DNA from: Acidaminobacter sp. JC074
Lineage (GTDB): Bacteria; Bacillota; Clostridia; Peptostreptococcales; Acidaminobacteraceae
Reading direction: 5' to 3'
Assembly: GCF_022496765.1 (NCBI RefSeq)
Contig: NZ_VANV01000024.1
Coordinates: 1-64,000 of the forward strand
DNA length: 64,000 nucleotides
The translations under genes were made by a program, and so were the position numbers. Below are positions 51,126-59,420 of the stretch, in pieces. Numbering within the stretch: the stretch's first letter is position 1; the number at the start of each line of letters is the position of its first letter. The notes beneath the pieces are model-generated. The model searched no databases, was not told the origin of the DNA, and saw only the letters and a list, made by a program, of their open reading frames with translations.

Positions 51126-52296
51126 ACAAAATTACACCTAAGCCAATGCTGACTAGAACAATTAAAGGTGATGGTATTTTTTTCGATAAGAGTAGGATAA
51201 CTGTTACAAGGGTCACCATCATGTTTTCTGGCGTAAAACCAGATTTTTGCATCATGATAATAGCTGATACTGAAATTAAACCACCCGCTACAGCATTGAT
51301 GCCCATAAGAGATATTTTCACACCTTTTATTTTCTTTAAGTTTTCCCAGACTGGATAAACAAAATAGATAAGAAGCAGTCCAGGAAGAAAAATACCTATC
51401 CCACTTAAAACGGCACCAGCCACCTGATACAGACTTGAAAGACCTCTAGAGGCCATACCTCCCGCATAGGCAGAAAATGAGAACATAGGACCAGGTAGTC
51501 CCTGTACAAGGCCATATCCAGTCAGGAACTCTTGATTGGTCATAAATTCATTGATTTCGACCAATTCTGCATGCATAACAGGTATCACAACCTGACCGCC
51601 ACCAAAGACCAAGTAGCCATACCTGTAAAAACTTTCAAACAAGTTAACCAGGTGATTATTTAAAGTCAACTTGAGTAATACCGCCGATAGGGCAAACACG
51701 GTAAAGACAATTAAGTATATCCATGGCGGATTCAGTTTGACCCGCTGCCACAAGTTGTCTTCCTTAGAGACCACTATACTGACTAGCCCCCCTATAATCA
51801 AGACCAAAGGAAAGATCCACGGTGCCCTGATAAAATAGGTGATGCCCCCACTTAAGACCATCAAAATGACAGTCATCTTGTTGGTTAGTACTTTCTTACC
51901 AATCCTGTAGGCTGCTACAACGATAAACCCCACTGCCATAGGTCCTATAAACCTAAGACTGTCATCTGAAATATTATAAGAAGCGAGTATGGTATATAGA
52001 AAAGATAAAATCGTCATCATGCTCAGTACCGGCAAAGCCCATACCAACATGGTTAAAAAGGCCAGTACAGGACCACCCATCTTGTAACCTACAGATACAA
52101 TGGTCTGAGTTGATGTTGGTCCTGGTAAAATCGAACACAGGGCTATTAACTCAACCAGTTCTTCTTCTGAAAGATATGCCTTTTTTATGACAAGCTGGTC
52201 TGTATAAACACCATAATGAGCAGACGGTCCACCATAGGCACCTAAAGAACATATAAAAACATCTTTAAGAAATGTAGACCATTTCACTTTATTCAT
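51124..52296 (-). CDS. chrA: Chromate transporter family (CHR) protein, two-domain
   Basis: This inner-membrane protein is related to ChrA chromate efflux pumps. The 390-aa protein contains two CHR domains: the first begins FLKDVFICSLGAYGGPSAHYG and has ALCSILPGPTSTQT; the second has FGGGQVVIPVM and YGLVQGLPGPMFSFSAYAG. About 10-12 TM helices are expected. In many anaerobes the physiological substrate is uncertain, so chromate export is a family-based guess. It is monocistronic, convergent with fba. Confidence 0.9.
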   Translation of the reverse strand: MNKVKWSTFLKDVFICSLGAYGGPSAHYGVYTDQLVIKKAYLSEEELVELIALCSILPGPTSTQTIVSVGYKMGGPVLAFLTMLVWALPVLSMMTILSFLYTILASYNISDDSLRFIGPMAVGFIVVAAYRIGKKVLTNKMTVILMVLSGGITYFIRAPWIFPLVLIIGGLVSIVVSKEDNLWQRVKLNPPWIYLIVFTVFALSAVLLKLTLNNHLVNLFESFYRYGYLVFGGGQVVIPVMHAELVEINEFMTNQEFLTGYGLVQGLPGPMFSFSAYAGGMASRGLSSLYQVAGAVLSGIGIFLPGLLLIYFVYPVWENLKKIKGVKISLMGINAVAGGLISVSAIIMMQKSGFTPENMMVTLVTVILLLSKKIPSPLIVLVSIGLGVIL

Positions 52297-52377
52297 AAAA
52301 ACCTCCTAAGTATACTATTATTGTATTCATTATCAACCATAAAATAGTATCCTTCAAGTCACTTTATGTTAAAAAAA

Positions 52378-52400
52378 AAGCGCAGGCTAGGCCTGCGCTT
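52378..52400 (-). terminator. Terminator of the tig-clp-lon operon
   Basis: The perfect 10-bp GC-rich stem AAGCGCAGGC/GCCTGCGCTT with a 3-nt loop and T9 on the minus strand follows the cyclophilin gene. Confidence 0.93.
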
Positions 52401-52402
52401 GA

Positions 52403-52918
52403 TTATCTTGTTTCTGGTTCAGGGTACTCAGTATCACCTGTGTCCACTGTAACTGATTCAATTTTTTGCTCAACAACTGGTCTGTCCATAGCAGCAGTTT
52501 GAGTTTCTGCAATCTCATTTACAACGTCCATACCTTCGATTACTTTACCGAAAGCAGCGTATGAGCCATCTAAATGAGGTGAATCTTTGTGCATAACAAA
52601 GAATTGAGAACCAGCTGAGTTAGGCATTTGAGATCTAGCCATTGATAAAACACCAGCAGTGTGCTTTAATTGGTTGTCAAAGCCGTTCATTGAGAACTCA
52701 CCCTTAATACCATAGCCAGGACCACCCATACCAGAACCTTCTGGGCAACCACCTTGAATCATAAAGCCTCTGATAACTCTGTGGAAAACTAAGCCATCAT
52801 AAAAGCCTTTTTTGATTAATGAAATAAAGTTATTTACTGTATTTGGTGCGATTTCAGGATATAACTCTGCTTTAAACACCTTACCTGTATTCATTGTAAC
52901 TGTAACTATTGGATTCAT
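52403..52918 (-). CDS. Cyclophilin-type peptidyl-prolyl cis-trans isomerase
   Basis: It accelerates proline isomerisation in folding. The 171-aa cytoplasmic protein (no signal peptide) has FHRVIRGFMIQGGCPEGSGMGGPGY (catalytic Arg), SQFFVMH and LDGSYAAFGKVIEGMDVV. A short acidic tail ends it. Size is typical. Its position after engB (9-nt gap) at the end of the tig-clpPX-lon operon fits a chaperone function. Confidence 0.93.
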   Translation of the reverse strand: MNPIVTVTMNTGKVFKAELYPEIAPNTVNNFISLIKKGFYDGLVFHRVIRGFMIQGGCPEGSGMGGPGYGIKGEFSMNGFDNQLKHTAGVLSMARSQMPNSAGSQFFVMHKDSPHLDGSYAAFGKVIEGMDVVNEIAETQTAAMDRPVVEQKIESVTVDTGDTEYPEPETR

Positions 52919-52927
52919 TTTGCCTCC

Positions 52928-53551
52928 TTAAGACTGTTGTCTTTCAAAGTGAACATCATAGCCATTCACTTCAAATAACTCATTAAATATATCCCATACT
53001 TCATACTTACCATAACGGTCCATTGTAGACGTCATAGCCAGCACTGCATGTTCCTCCATCTCCAAAGTATCTCTGATGATTTTCACATGCTTCTGAAGTT
53101 GGCTCTTCTTGATTTTATCATATTTTGTACCAACTACAATACCGTTGAAACCATAAGTCTTGATCCACTTGTACATTTCAACGTCCTCTGCCGTCGGCTT
53201 ATGACGTAAGTCTACTAGAAGGATCACTTCTAATAGGTTCTTTCTTGTTTTTAGATAGGTCTCAATTATTGTACCCCAAGTTTTTTTCTGCTCTTTTGAA
53301 ACCCTTGCATAACCATAGCCTGGTAAGTCAACAAGTGTAAACTTACCATCTATGTCAAAGAAGTTGATCAACTGAGTTTTACCCGGTGTTGAAGACGTTC
53401 TTGCAAGGTTCTTTCTGTTAAGAAGCATGTTAATCAGTGAAGATTTACCCACGTTTGATCTACCTACTACTGCAATTTCAGGTAGGTCACTTTCAGGATA
53501 TTGTTCTCTCTTAACCGCACTGGTTACAAATTGACTCTTTTTAATCTTCAT
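52928..53551 (-). CDS. engB: Ribosome biogenesis GTPase EngB (YsxC/YihA)
   Basis: This essential GTPase acts in 50S subunit assembly. The 207-aa protein has the P-loop GRSNVGKSSLIN, a switch region SSTPGKTQLINFF, DLPGYGYA, and the TKYDK specificity motif. lon-engB adjacency (1-nt gap) is conserved in Firmicutes. Confidence 0.96.
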   Translation of the reverse strand: MKIKKSQFVTSAVKREQYPESDLPEIAVVGRSNVGKSSLINMLLNRKNLARTSSTPGKTQLINFFDIDGKFTLVDLPGYGYARVSKEQKKTWGTIIETYLKTRKNLLEVILLVDLRHKPTAEDVEMYKWIKTYGFNGIVVGTKYDKIKKSQLQKHVKIIRDTLEMEEHAVLAMTSTMDRYGKYEVWDIFNELFEVNGYDVHFERQQS

Positions 53552-53552
53552 T

Positions 53553-55874
53553 TTAAGCCTCTTTTACTAAAGCATGTTCTAAAACTTCATCCATTGTTTT
53601 AACTGGAACCATTTCTACATTTTCTCTTACTGATTCAGGGATATCCTTTAAGTCCTTGATGTTCTCATGTGGGAACAGAACTTTCTTGATACCTGCTCTT
53701 TCAGCAGCTAATGTCTTTTCCTTTAAACCACCAATTGGTAAAACTCTACCACGTAAGGTGATTTCACCAGTCATAGCAACATCATTTCTTACAGGAATAT
53801 CTGTAATTGCAGATAAGACTGCTGTTGCCATGGTAATACCTGCAGAAGGACCATCTTTAGGTGTTGCCCCTTCTGGTATATGAATATGAATGTCCATTTT
53901 TTCATGGAAATCTGATTCTAAATTGTACTTGTTTGAAATCGATCGGATGTATGACATACCTGCTCTAGCAGATTCTTTCATAACATCACCAAGTTGGCCT
54001 GTTAAAACAAGTTTGCCTTTACCGCTAAGCTTAGCCACTTCAATGTTTAAAGTTGTACCACCTACAGCCGTCCAAGCAAGACCCATAACCACGCCCACTT
54101 GACTCTTGTCTTCGATTTCGTCGTATTGATAAATCGGTTCATCTAAGAAAGTTTTGACTTCCTCAGGCACAACATCGATAAATTCTGTTTTGTTTTCAAC
54201 GATTTCAACAGCAAGTTTTCTCATCAGCTTGGCAATTTTTCTCTCAAGCTCTCTTACACCAGACTCTCTTGTGTAGTTGGTGATGATCTTTCTTATAGCA
54301 TCATCGTGTAGATCAAACTGCTCATCTACTAAACCGTGAACATCTCTTTGCTTAGACACAAGGTATCTCTTGGCAATTTCAAGCTTTTCACGCTCTGTAT
54401 AACCCGATACCTGGATGACTTCCATACGGTCTAAAAGTGGTCTTGGAATGGTTGATAAGCTGTTGGCAGTCGTTACAAACATAACCTTTGATAAGTCAAA
54501 AGCAACTTCTAAGTAGTGGTCTGTAAACTCCTTGTTTTGTTCTGGATCTAGAACCTCTAATAAGGCTGACGCTGGGTCACCCCTAAAGTCAGAAGAAAGT
54601 TTATCAATCTCATCAAATAGTAAAACTGGATTCTTATAACCCGCTTCCTTGATGGCATTCATAATACGACCAGGAATAGCACCGATGTAAGTTCTTCTAT
54701 GACCACGAATTTCAGCTTCATCTCGAACACCACCTAATGACATTCTGATAAACTTACGGTTAAGTGATCTGGCAATAGACTTAGCAATAGATGTCTTACC
54801 AACCCCTGGAGGGCCTACTAAACAAATGATTGGTCCCTTCATAGACTTGGTCAATTGCTTCACTGCAAGATATTCTAGTACTCTTTCTTTTACCTCTTTT
54901 AAACCATAGTGATCTTCATCTAAGATCTTTCTAGACTTAGATAAATCTAAAGAATCTTTTGTCATCTTACCCCATGGTAAATCAAGTATGTTATTCACAT
55001 ATGTTCTGATGACATTGGACTCAGCAGAGTTAGGTGCCATAAGTTGAAGTCTTTTCACTTCAGCTTCTAACTTCTCTTTTACTGATTTAGGTGCCTTCAG
55101 TTTTTTGATCTTGGCCTTTAACTCTTCGACTTCCTCATCTTTTGAATAATCTTCTCCAAGTTCCTCACGGATGGCCTTGATCTGTTCTTTCAAGTAGTAC
55201 TCTTTTTGCATCTTGTTGATCTGGCTTTTTACCTTATCATTGATCTTTTTCTCTACTTGAATGATATCAATTTCTGTTAAGATATATTGATACAAAACTT
55301 CTAAACGAAGCTTTGGTGTAATCGCTTCAATTAGGACCTGCTTTTGGTCCATCTTCAATGAAATATTAGACGCTATAACATCCGCCAAACGACCACAATT
55401 GTCAATGGCTCTTACTGTTAATAAAACATCTGGTGTAATCTTTGGATTTAAGTCCACATACTGCTCAAATGTTTGTAAAACTGAACGTTTTAAGGCTTCA
55501 CATTCCTTATCAATTTCAAAGTCTGTATCTGGGTACTCTTCAATCATAACCTTTAAATAAGGTTCTTCTTGAAGGACGTCTTTAATCTTTGCTCTTGAAA
55601 TTCCCTCTACCAATACACGGATGGTATCACCAGGCAGTTTAAGCATTTGCTTAACCTTACATAGGGTACCAATTTCATGAATTTCATCAATAGTTGGATC
55701 ATCTGTTTCTATACTCTTTTGTGTTGTTAAGAAAATCTTCTGATTTTGGATCATTGCTTCTTCTAAAGCCTTGATTGATTTTTCTCTACCAACATCAAAA
55801 TGAATTACCATGTATGGAAAGATGGTTAATCCACGTAGGGGAATAACTGCTATTTCTCTTAAATTATTTTCCAT
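53553..55874 (-). CDS. lon: ATP-dependent protease Lon
   Basis: This cytoplasmic AAA+ serine protease degrades misfolded and regulatory proteins. The 773-aa protein has the N-terminal LON substrate domain (1-205), a coiled coil, the AAA+ module (Walker A GPPGVGKTS, Walker B LLFDEIDK), and the C-terminal protease domain with the catalytic Ser in PKDGPSAGIT and Lys downstream in RGRVLPIGGLKEK. It is full length. A terminator hairpin separates it from clpX upstream. Confidence 0.98.
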   Translation of the reverse strand: MENNLREIAVIPLRGLTIFPYMVIHFDVGREKSIKALEEAMIQNQKIFLTTQKSIETDDPTIDEIHEIGTLCKVKQMLKLPGDTIRVLVEGISRAKIKDVLQEEPYLKVMIEEYPDTDFEIDKECEALKRSVLQTFEQYVDLNPKITPDVLLTVRAIDNCGRLADVIASNISLKMDQKQVLIEAITPKLRLEVLYQYILTEIDIIQVEKKINDKVKSQINKMQKEYYLKEQIKAIREELGEDYSKDEEVEELKAKIKKLKAPKSVKEKLEAEVKRLQLMAPNSAESNVIRTYVNNILDLPWGKMTKDSLDLSKSRKILDEDHYGLKEVKERVLEYLAVKQLTKSMKGPIICLVGPPGVGKTSIAKSIARSLNRKFIRMSLGGVRDEAEIRGHRRTYIGAIPGRIMNAIKEAGYKNPVLLFDEIDKLSSDFRGDPASALLEVLDPEQNKEFTDHYLEVAFDLSKVMFVTTANSLSTIPRPLLDRMEVIQVSGYTEREKLEIAKRYLVSKQRDVHGLVDEQFDLHDDAIRKIITNYTRESGVRELERKIAKLMRKLAVEIVENKTEFIDVVPEEVKTFLDEPIYQYDEIEDKSQVGVVMGLAWTAVGGTTLNIEVAKLSGKGKLVLTGQLGDVMKESARAGMSYIRSISNKYNLESDFHEKMDIHIHIPEGATPKDGPSAGITMATAVLSAITDIPVRNDVAMTGEITLRGRVLPIGGLKEKTLAAERAGIKKVLFPHENIKDLKDIPESVRENVEMVPVKTMDEVLEHALVKEA

Positions 55875-55899
55875 AACTGTCTCCTCATTACTTGCTTAA

Positions 55900-55921
55900 A
55901 AACGAGTCCGAAGACTCGTTT
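55900..55921 (-). terminator. Internal terminator/attenuator between clpX and lon
   Basis: The perfect 9-bp stem AAACGAGTC/GACTCGTTT with a UUCG tetraloop on the minus strand is followed by T5. Only about 25 nt separate it from the lon ATG, too few for a separate lon promoter after it. Confidence 0.82.
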
Positions 55922-55925
55922 CTAA

Positions 55926-57170
55926 TTAAGATGCATTTTCATTGTTGTTATCTAATAGAAGTGTTGGTTGCTGATTGTTTTCAATCGTTTCTTTTGTTAT
56001 TACACATTTTTTAACATCACTTCTTGAAGGGATATCGTACATGATATCCATCATGACTTTTTCAATGATACTTCTTAAACCACGCGCACCAGTTTTTCTT
56101 TCGATAGCCAGTTTGGCAATAGCTGCTAAAGCATCTTCATTAAACTCTAACTCAACTCCATCTAATTCAAATAATTTATGGTATTGTTTTGCTAAAGCAT
56201 TTTTAGGCTCACTTAAAATTCTAACAAGAACTTCTTCTGTCAACTCATGAAGTGAGACCACAACTGGTAAACGACCCACAAACTCAGGAATCAAACCAAA
56301 CTTCAGTAAATCCTGTGTCTCAAGCTTTTCAAGTAATGCACCAATTTCAAAGTCTTTTTTACTTCTAATTTCAGCACCAAAACCTAGAGCTTTCTGACCA
56401 GTACGCTTTTCAATGATTTTTCCAATACCATCAAACGCACCACCACAGATAAATAGAATGTTGGTTGTATCCAATTGGATAAATTCTTGATGTGGATGTT
56501 TCCTGCCACCTTGAGGTGGAACATTTGCTACAGTGCCCTCAATCATCTTAAGAAGCGCCTGTTGCACACCTTCACCACTTACATCACGTGTGATAGAAGG
56601 ATTTTCTGATTTTCTAGTAATCTTATCAATCTCATCAATATAGATAATACCACGTTGAGCGGCTTCTACATCATAATCTGCTGCTTGAATAAGCTTCAAA
56701 AGAATATTTTCAACATCTTCACCAACATAACCTGCTTCAGTTAAAGAGGTAGCATCTGCAATAGCAAATGGTACATTTAAGATCTTAGCAAGTGTTTGTG
56801 CTAGAAGTGTTTTACCAGAACCAGTTGGTCCCATTAATAAAATATTAGACTTTTGAAGTTCAATGTCATCATCCATCTTATGATTGATTCTCTTGTAATG
56901 ATTGTAAACCGCTACAGATAAGGCTTTCTTAGCACGGTCTTGACCAATAACATAATCATTAAGTGTTGTGTTGATCTCAGCCGGCTTAGGTAGGTTATCT
57001 ATATCGAAATCATACATTTCCTCGACTTCTTCTGAGATGATTTCCTGGCAAAGTTCGATACACTCATCACAAATGTAAACATTTGGACCAGCGATCAATC
57101 TTTTTACCTGATCTTGAGACTTACCACAAAACGAGCATCTCAAGTGCTTCTTATCTTCATATTTTGACAT
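55926..57170 (-). CDS. clpX: ClpX ATP-dependent unfoldase
   Basis: It recognises, unfolds and threads substrates into ClpP. The 414-aa protein has an N-terminal zinc-binding domain (C12, C15, C34, C37), Walker A GPTGSGKTLLAQTLA, Walker B IIYIDEIDKI, and a C-terminal AAA+ lid with RSIIEKVMMDIM. It lies 11 nt after clpP. Confidence 0.98.
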   Translation of the reverse strand: MSKYEDKKHLRCSFCGKSQDQVKRLIAGPNVYICDECIELCQEIISEEVEEMYDFDIDNLPKPAEINTTLNDYVIGQDRAKKALSVAVYNHYKRINHKMDDDIELQKSNILLMGPTGSGKTLLAQTLAKILNVPFAIADATSLTEAGYVGEDVENILLKLIQAADYDVEAAQRGIIYIDEIDKITRKSENPSITRDVSGEGVQQALLKMIEGTVANVPPQGGRKHPHQEFIQLDTTNILFICGGAFDGIGKIIEKRTGQKALGFGAEIRSKKDFEIGALLEKLETQDLLKFGLIPEFVGRLPVVVSLHELTEEVLVRILSEPKNALAKQYHKLFELDGVELEFNEDALAAIAKLAIERKTGARGLRSIIEKVMMDIMYDIPSRSDVKKCVITKETIENNQQPTLLLDNNNENAS

Positions 57171-57181
57171 ATTGTCACCTC

Positions 57182-57763
57182 TTATCTTGAAGTAATCACC
57201 TTATCGATTAAGCCATATTCTTTGGCTTCTTCAGCACTAAGGAAATTATCTCTTTCCGTATCTTGACAAACCTTCTCATATTCTTGACCTGATCTTTCTG
57301 CCATTATACGATTTAACTTTTCTTTCATCTGAACAATTCTTTCAGCATGAATCATAATATCTGTTGCTTGACCCCTTGTGCCACCTAAAGGTTGATGAAT
57401 CATCACCTCTGAGTTAGGTAAACAGTAACGCTTACCTTTAGCACCTGCAGTTAAAAGGAAGGCTCCCATACTAGCTGCCATACCAACACAAATTGTTGAT
57501 ACATCTGGTTTAATATATTGCATGGTATCGTAGATTGCCATACCGGCAGTAATCGATCCACCCGGACTGTTGATGTAAAGATGAATGTCTTTATCAGGAT
57601 CATCAGCTTCTAAGAATAGAAGCTGAGCCACAACCACACTCGCTGTGTGATCATTGACTTCATCACCTAAAAAGATGATTCTATCTTTTAAAAGTCTTGA
57701 ATAAATGTCATACGTTCTTTCGCCACGATTTGTTTGTTCTACTACATAAGGTATTGTTGCCAT
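57182..57763 (-). CDS. clpP: ClpP protease proteolytic subunit
   Basis: This is the barrel-forming serine protease partner of ClpX. The 193-aa protein has catalytic S98 in GMAASMGAF, H123 in MIHQPLGG, and the Asp of the triad in the segment CQDTERDNFLSA. AGGAGG precedes the ATG. It lies 29 nt after tig. Confidence 0.98.
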   Translation of the reverse strand: MATIPYVVEQTNRGERTYDIYSRLLKDRIIFLGDEVNDHTASVVVAQLLFLEADDPDKDIHLYINSPGGSITAGMAIYDTMQYIKPDVSTICVGMAASMGAFLLTAGAKGKRYCLPNSEVMIHQPLGGTRGQATDIMIHAERIVQMKEKLNRIMAERSGQEYEKVCQDTERDNFLSAEEAKEYGLIDKVITSR

Positions 57764-57792
57764 AGCTTAAACCTCCTTTTATACGGTTTTGT

Positions 57793-59079
57793 CTACTTTA
57801 ACTTTGCATTATCTACTAAGAAGTCTACTGTTTTTCTAATAGCGATTGTATTCTTTATATACTCAAAATTATCAGCTTCAAACATTTTCTTGATTTGCTC
57901 AATGTCTTGTTTTTGTGCTTCAGCGTACTTTTCCATTTCAGCATTTAAATCTTCTTCAGTCGCTTCAATGTTCTCTAATTCTTTAACTTTTTCAATTACT
58001 AAGTTAGTCTTAACTCTAGTTAAAGCATCATCAGCCATTTGAGCTCTTAATTGCTCTACAGTAGTACCAGTTAATTCAAAGTACTTGTCTAATTGTAGAC
58101 CTGAGTATTGTAATTGCATTTGGAAATCTCTTAACATATGATCAGTTTCCATATCGATCATACCTTGAGGAATTTCAATATCTACTAATCCAGAAACAGC
58201 CTCAATAACTTTGTCTCTTTGAGCTGCTTTATCAGCATTTTCAGCTTGCTCTACCATAATTCTCTTTAAGTCAGCCTTGTACTCATCTAAAGTATCAAAC
58301 TCAGATACGTCTTTAGCAAACTCATCATCTAATTCTGGTAATTCTTTTCTTGAAATAGAATTAACTTTTACTTTGAAAACTACTGGTTGACCAGCTAAGT
58401 TTTCAGCTTGGTAGTCTTCTGGGAAAGTTACATTAACGTCAACATCAGCACCAACCTCAGCACCAACTAACTCCTCTTCAAAACCAGGAATAAATTGACC
58501 TGAACCGATTGTTAAGTCATGACCTTCTGCGGTACCACCTTCAAATTGCTCTTCACCTAAGAAACCAGCATAGTTGATGTTAGCAGTATCGCCGTTTTCA
58601 ACTTTACCTTCTTCAATAGTAATCACACGACCATTTTGATCTTGAACTCTCTTAAGTTCTTCTTCTAATTGCTCATCCGTTACTGGGTTCTCAACTTTTT
58701 CTACTTCAATGCCTTTATAGTTATCAAGTTCGAATTCAGGCTTCACTTCTACGATAGCCTCTAACTCTACACCTGTTTCCATATTGATTTCTTTGATATC
58801 AACATCTGGTCTGTCAACAACGTCTAATTTTAACTCGTCGATAGCCTTTGGGTAGTGCTCGTTTAATAAGATGTTGATAGCTTCTTCATAAAATACGCCT
58901 TCGCCGTATTGCTTCTCGATGATGCTCTTTGGAGCTTTACCTTTTCTGAAGCCAGGAATGTTGAATCTTTTTCTTTCCTTTGTGTAAGCACTCTTCACTG
59001 CAGCGTTAAAATCTTCAACACTAGCCTTCATGCTTATTGTAACCTTATTATTTTCCTTTTTTAGTAATTCATAATTCAT
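57793..59079 (-). CDS. tig: Trigger factor chaperone
   Basis: This ribosome-associated chaperone and prolyl isomerase is the first gene of the proteostasis operon. The 428-aa protein has the ribosome-binding N-terminal domain with the signature GFRKGKAPKSIIEKQYG, a central FKBP-like domain (about 150-235: GDTANINYAGFLGEEQFEGGTAEGHDL) and the helical C-terminal substrate-binding domain. It is full length. Confidence 0.98.
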   Translation of the reverse strand: MNYELLKKENNKVTISMKASVEDFNAAVKSAYTKERKRFNIPGFRKGKAPKSIIEKQYGEGVFYEEAINILLNEHYPKAIDELKLDVVDRPDVDIKEINMETGVELEAIVEVKPEFELDNYKGIEVEKVENPVTDEQLEEELKRVQDQNGRVITIEEGKVENGDTANINYAGFLGEEQFEGGTAEGHDLTIGSGQFIPGFEEELVGAEVGADVDVNVTFPEDYQAENLAGQPVVFKVKVNSISRKELPELDDEFAKDVSEFDTLDEYKADLKRIMVEQAENADKAAQRDKVIEAVSGLVDIEIPQGMIDMETDHMLRDFQMQLQYSGLQLDKYFELTGTTVEQLRAQMADDALTRVKTNLVIEKVKELENIEATEEDLNAEMEKYAEAQKQDIEQIKKMFEADNFEYIKNTIAIRKTVDFLVDNAKLK

Positions 59080-59160
59080 TGTTTATGATCCTCCTAGAAT
59101 TTAGTTAATGTATATAAACGCCTCAAGAATTGCCGTACAATTCAAGACATAGTTATATCA

Positions 59161-59189
59161 ATTTTAATTACCCATATATACTATCTCAA
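59161..59189 (-). promoter_or_regulatory. Promoter of the tig-clpPX-lon operon
   Basis: On the minus strand TTGAGA (59184-59189) and TAAAAT (59161-59166) are 17 bp apart. A TATAAC lies just downstream as an alternative -10. No CtsR or HrcA operator is obvious. Confidence 0.55.
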
Positions 59190-59378
59190 ATAGGCTCGTA
59201 TGTAAATAGATTTTACGTTTTTTTTATCACATAAAGGCTTGAAAACACTCAAATCCTCAAATCCTAGAAAACAAGTAGGAATTTCTATCTATATCTATCA
59301 TATTACATGGTAAAAATAAAAGATAGGCAAAAGACATTTTTAGCCAAATTATCATTTCTACCGACACTCTAGATATTG

Positions 59379-59387
59379 TGTTATAAT
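59379..59387 (+). promoter_or_regulatory. Extended -10 promoter of the helicase gene
   Basis: TGTTATAAT is an extended -10 (TGn then TATAAT at 59382-59387) 33 nt before the helicase ATG. There is no good -35. Confidence 0.55.
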
Positions 59388-59420
59388 CAATAGGTAACTT
59401 ATTTTAGTAAAGGAAGTTTT

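Larger units (their letters stand above)
59080..59420. other. Divergent intergenic region between tig and the helicase gene
   Basis: This 341-bp region has no gene. It contains the tig promoter (minus, 59161-59189), the helicase -10 (plus, 59379-59387), a small inverted repeat GAATTG/CAATTC in the tig 5' UTR (near 59132-59148), and a short direct repeat TCAAATCC (59249-59264). Confidence 0.7.

Noticed and set aside
52355..52371. CACTTTATG similarity to the flank of the 19809 repeat
   Set aside because: Only about 9 matching bases and no palindromic core; not counted as a copy.
59249..59264. Direct repeat TCAAATCC as a binding site or att site
   Set aside because: Only two 8-nt copies in AT-rich DNA with no mobile gene nearby; likely chance.
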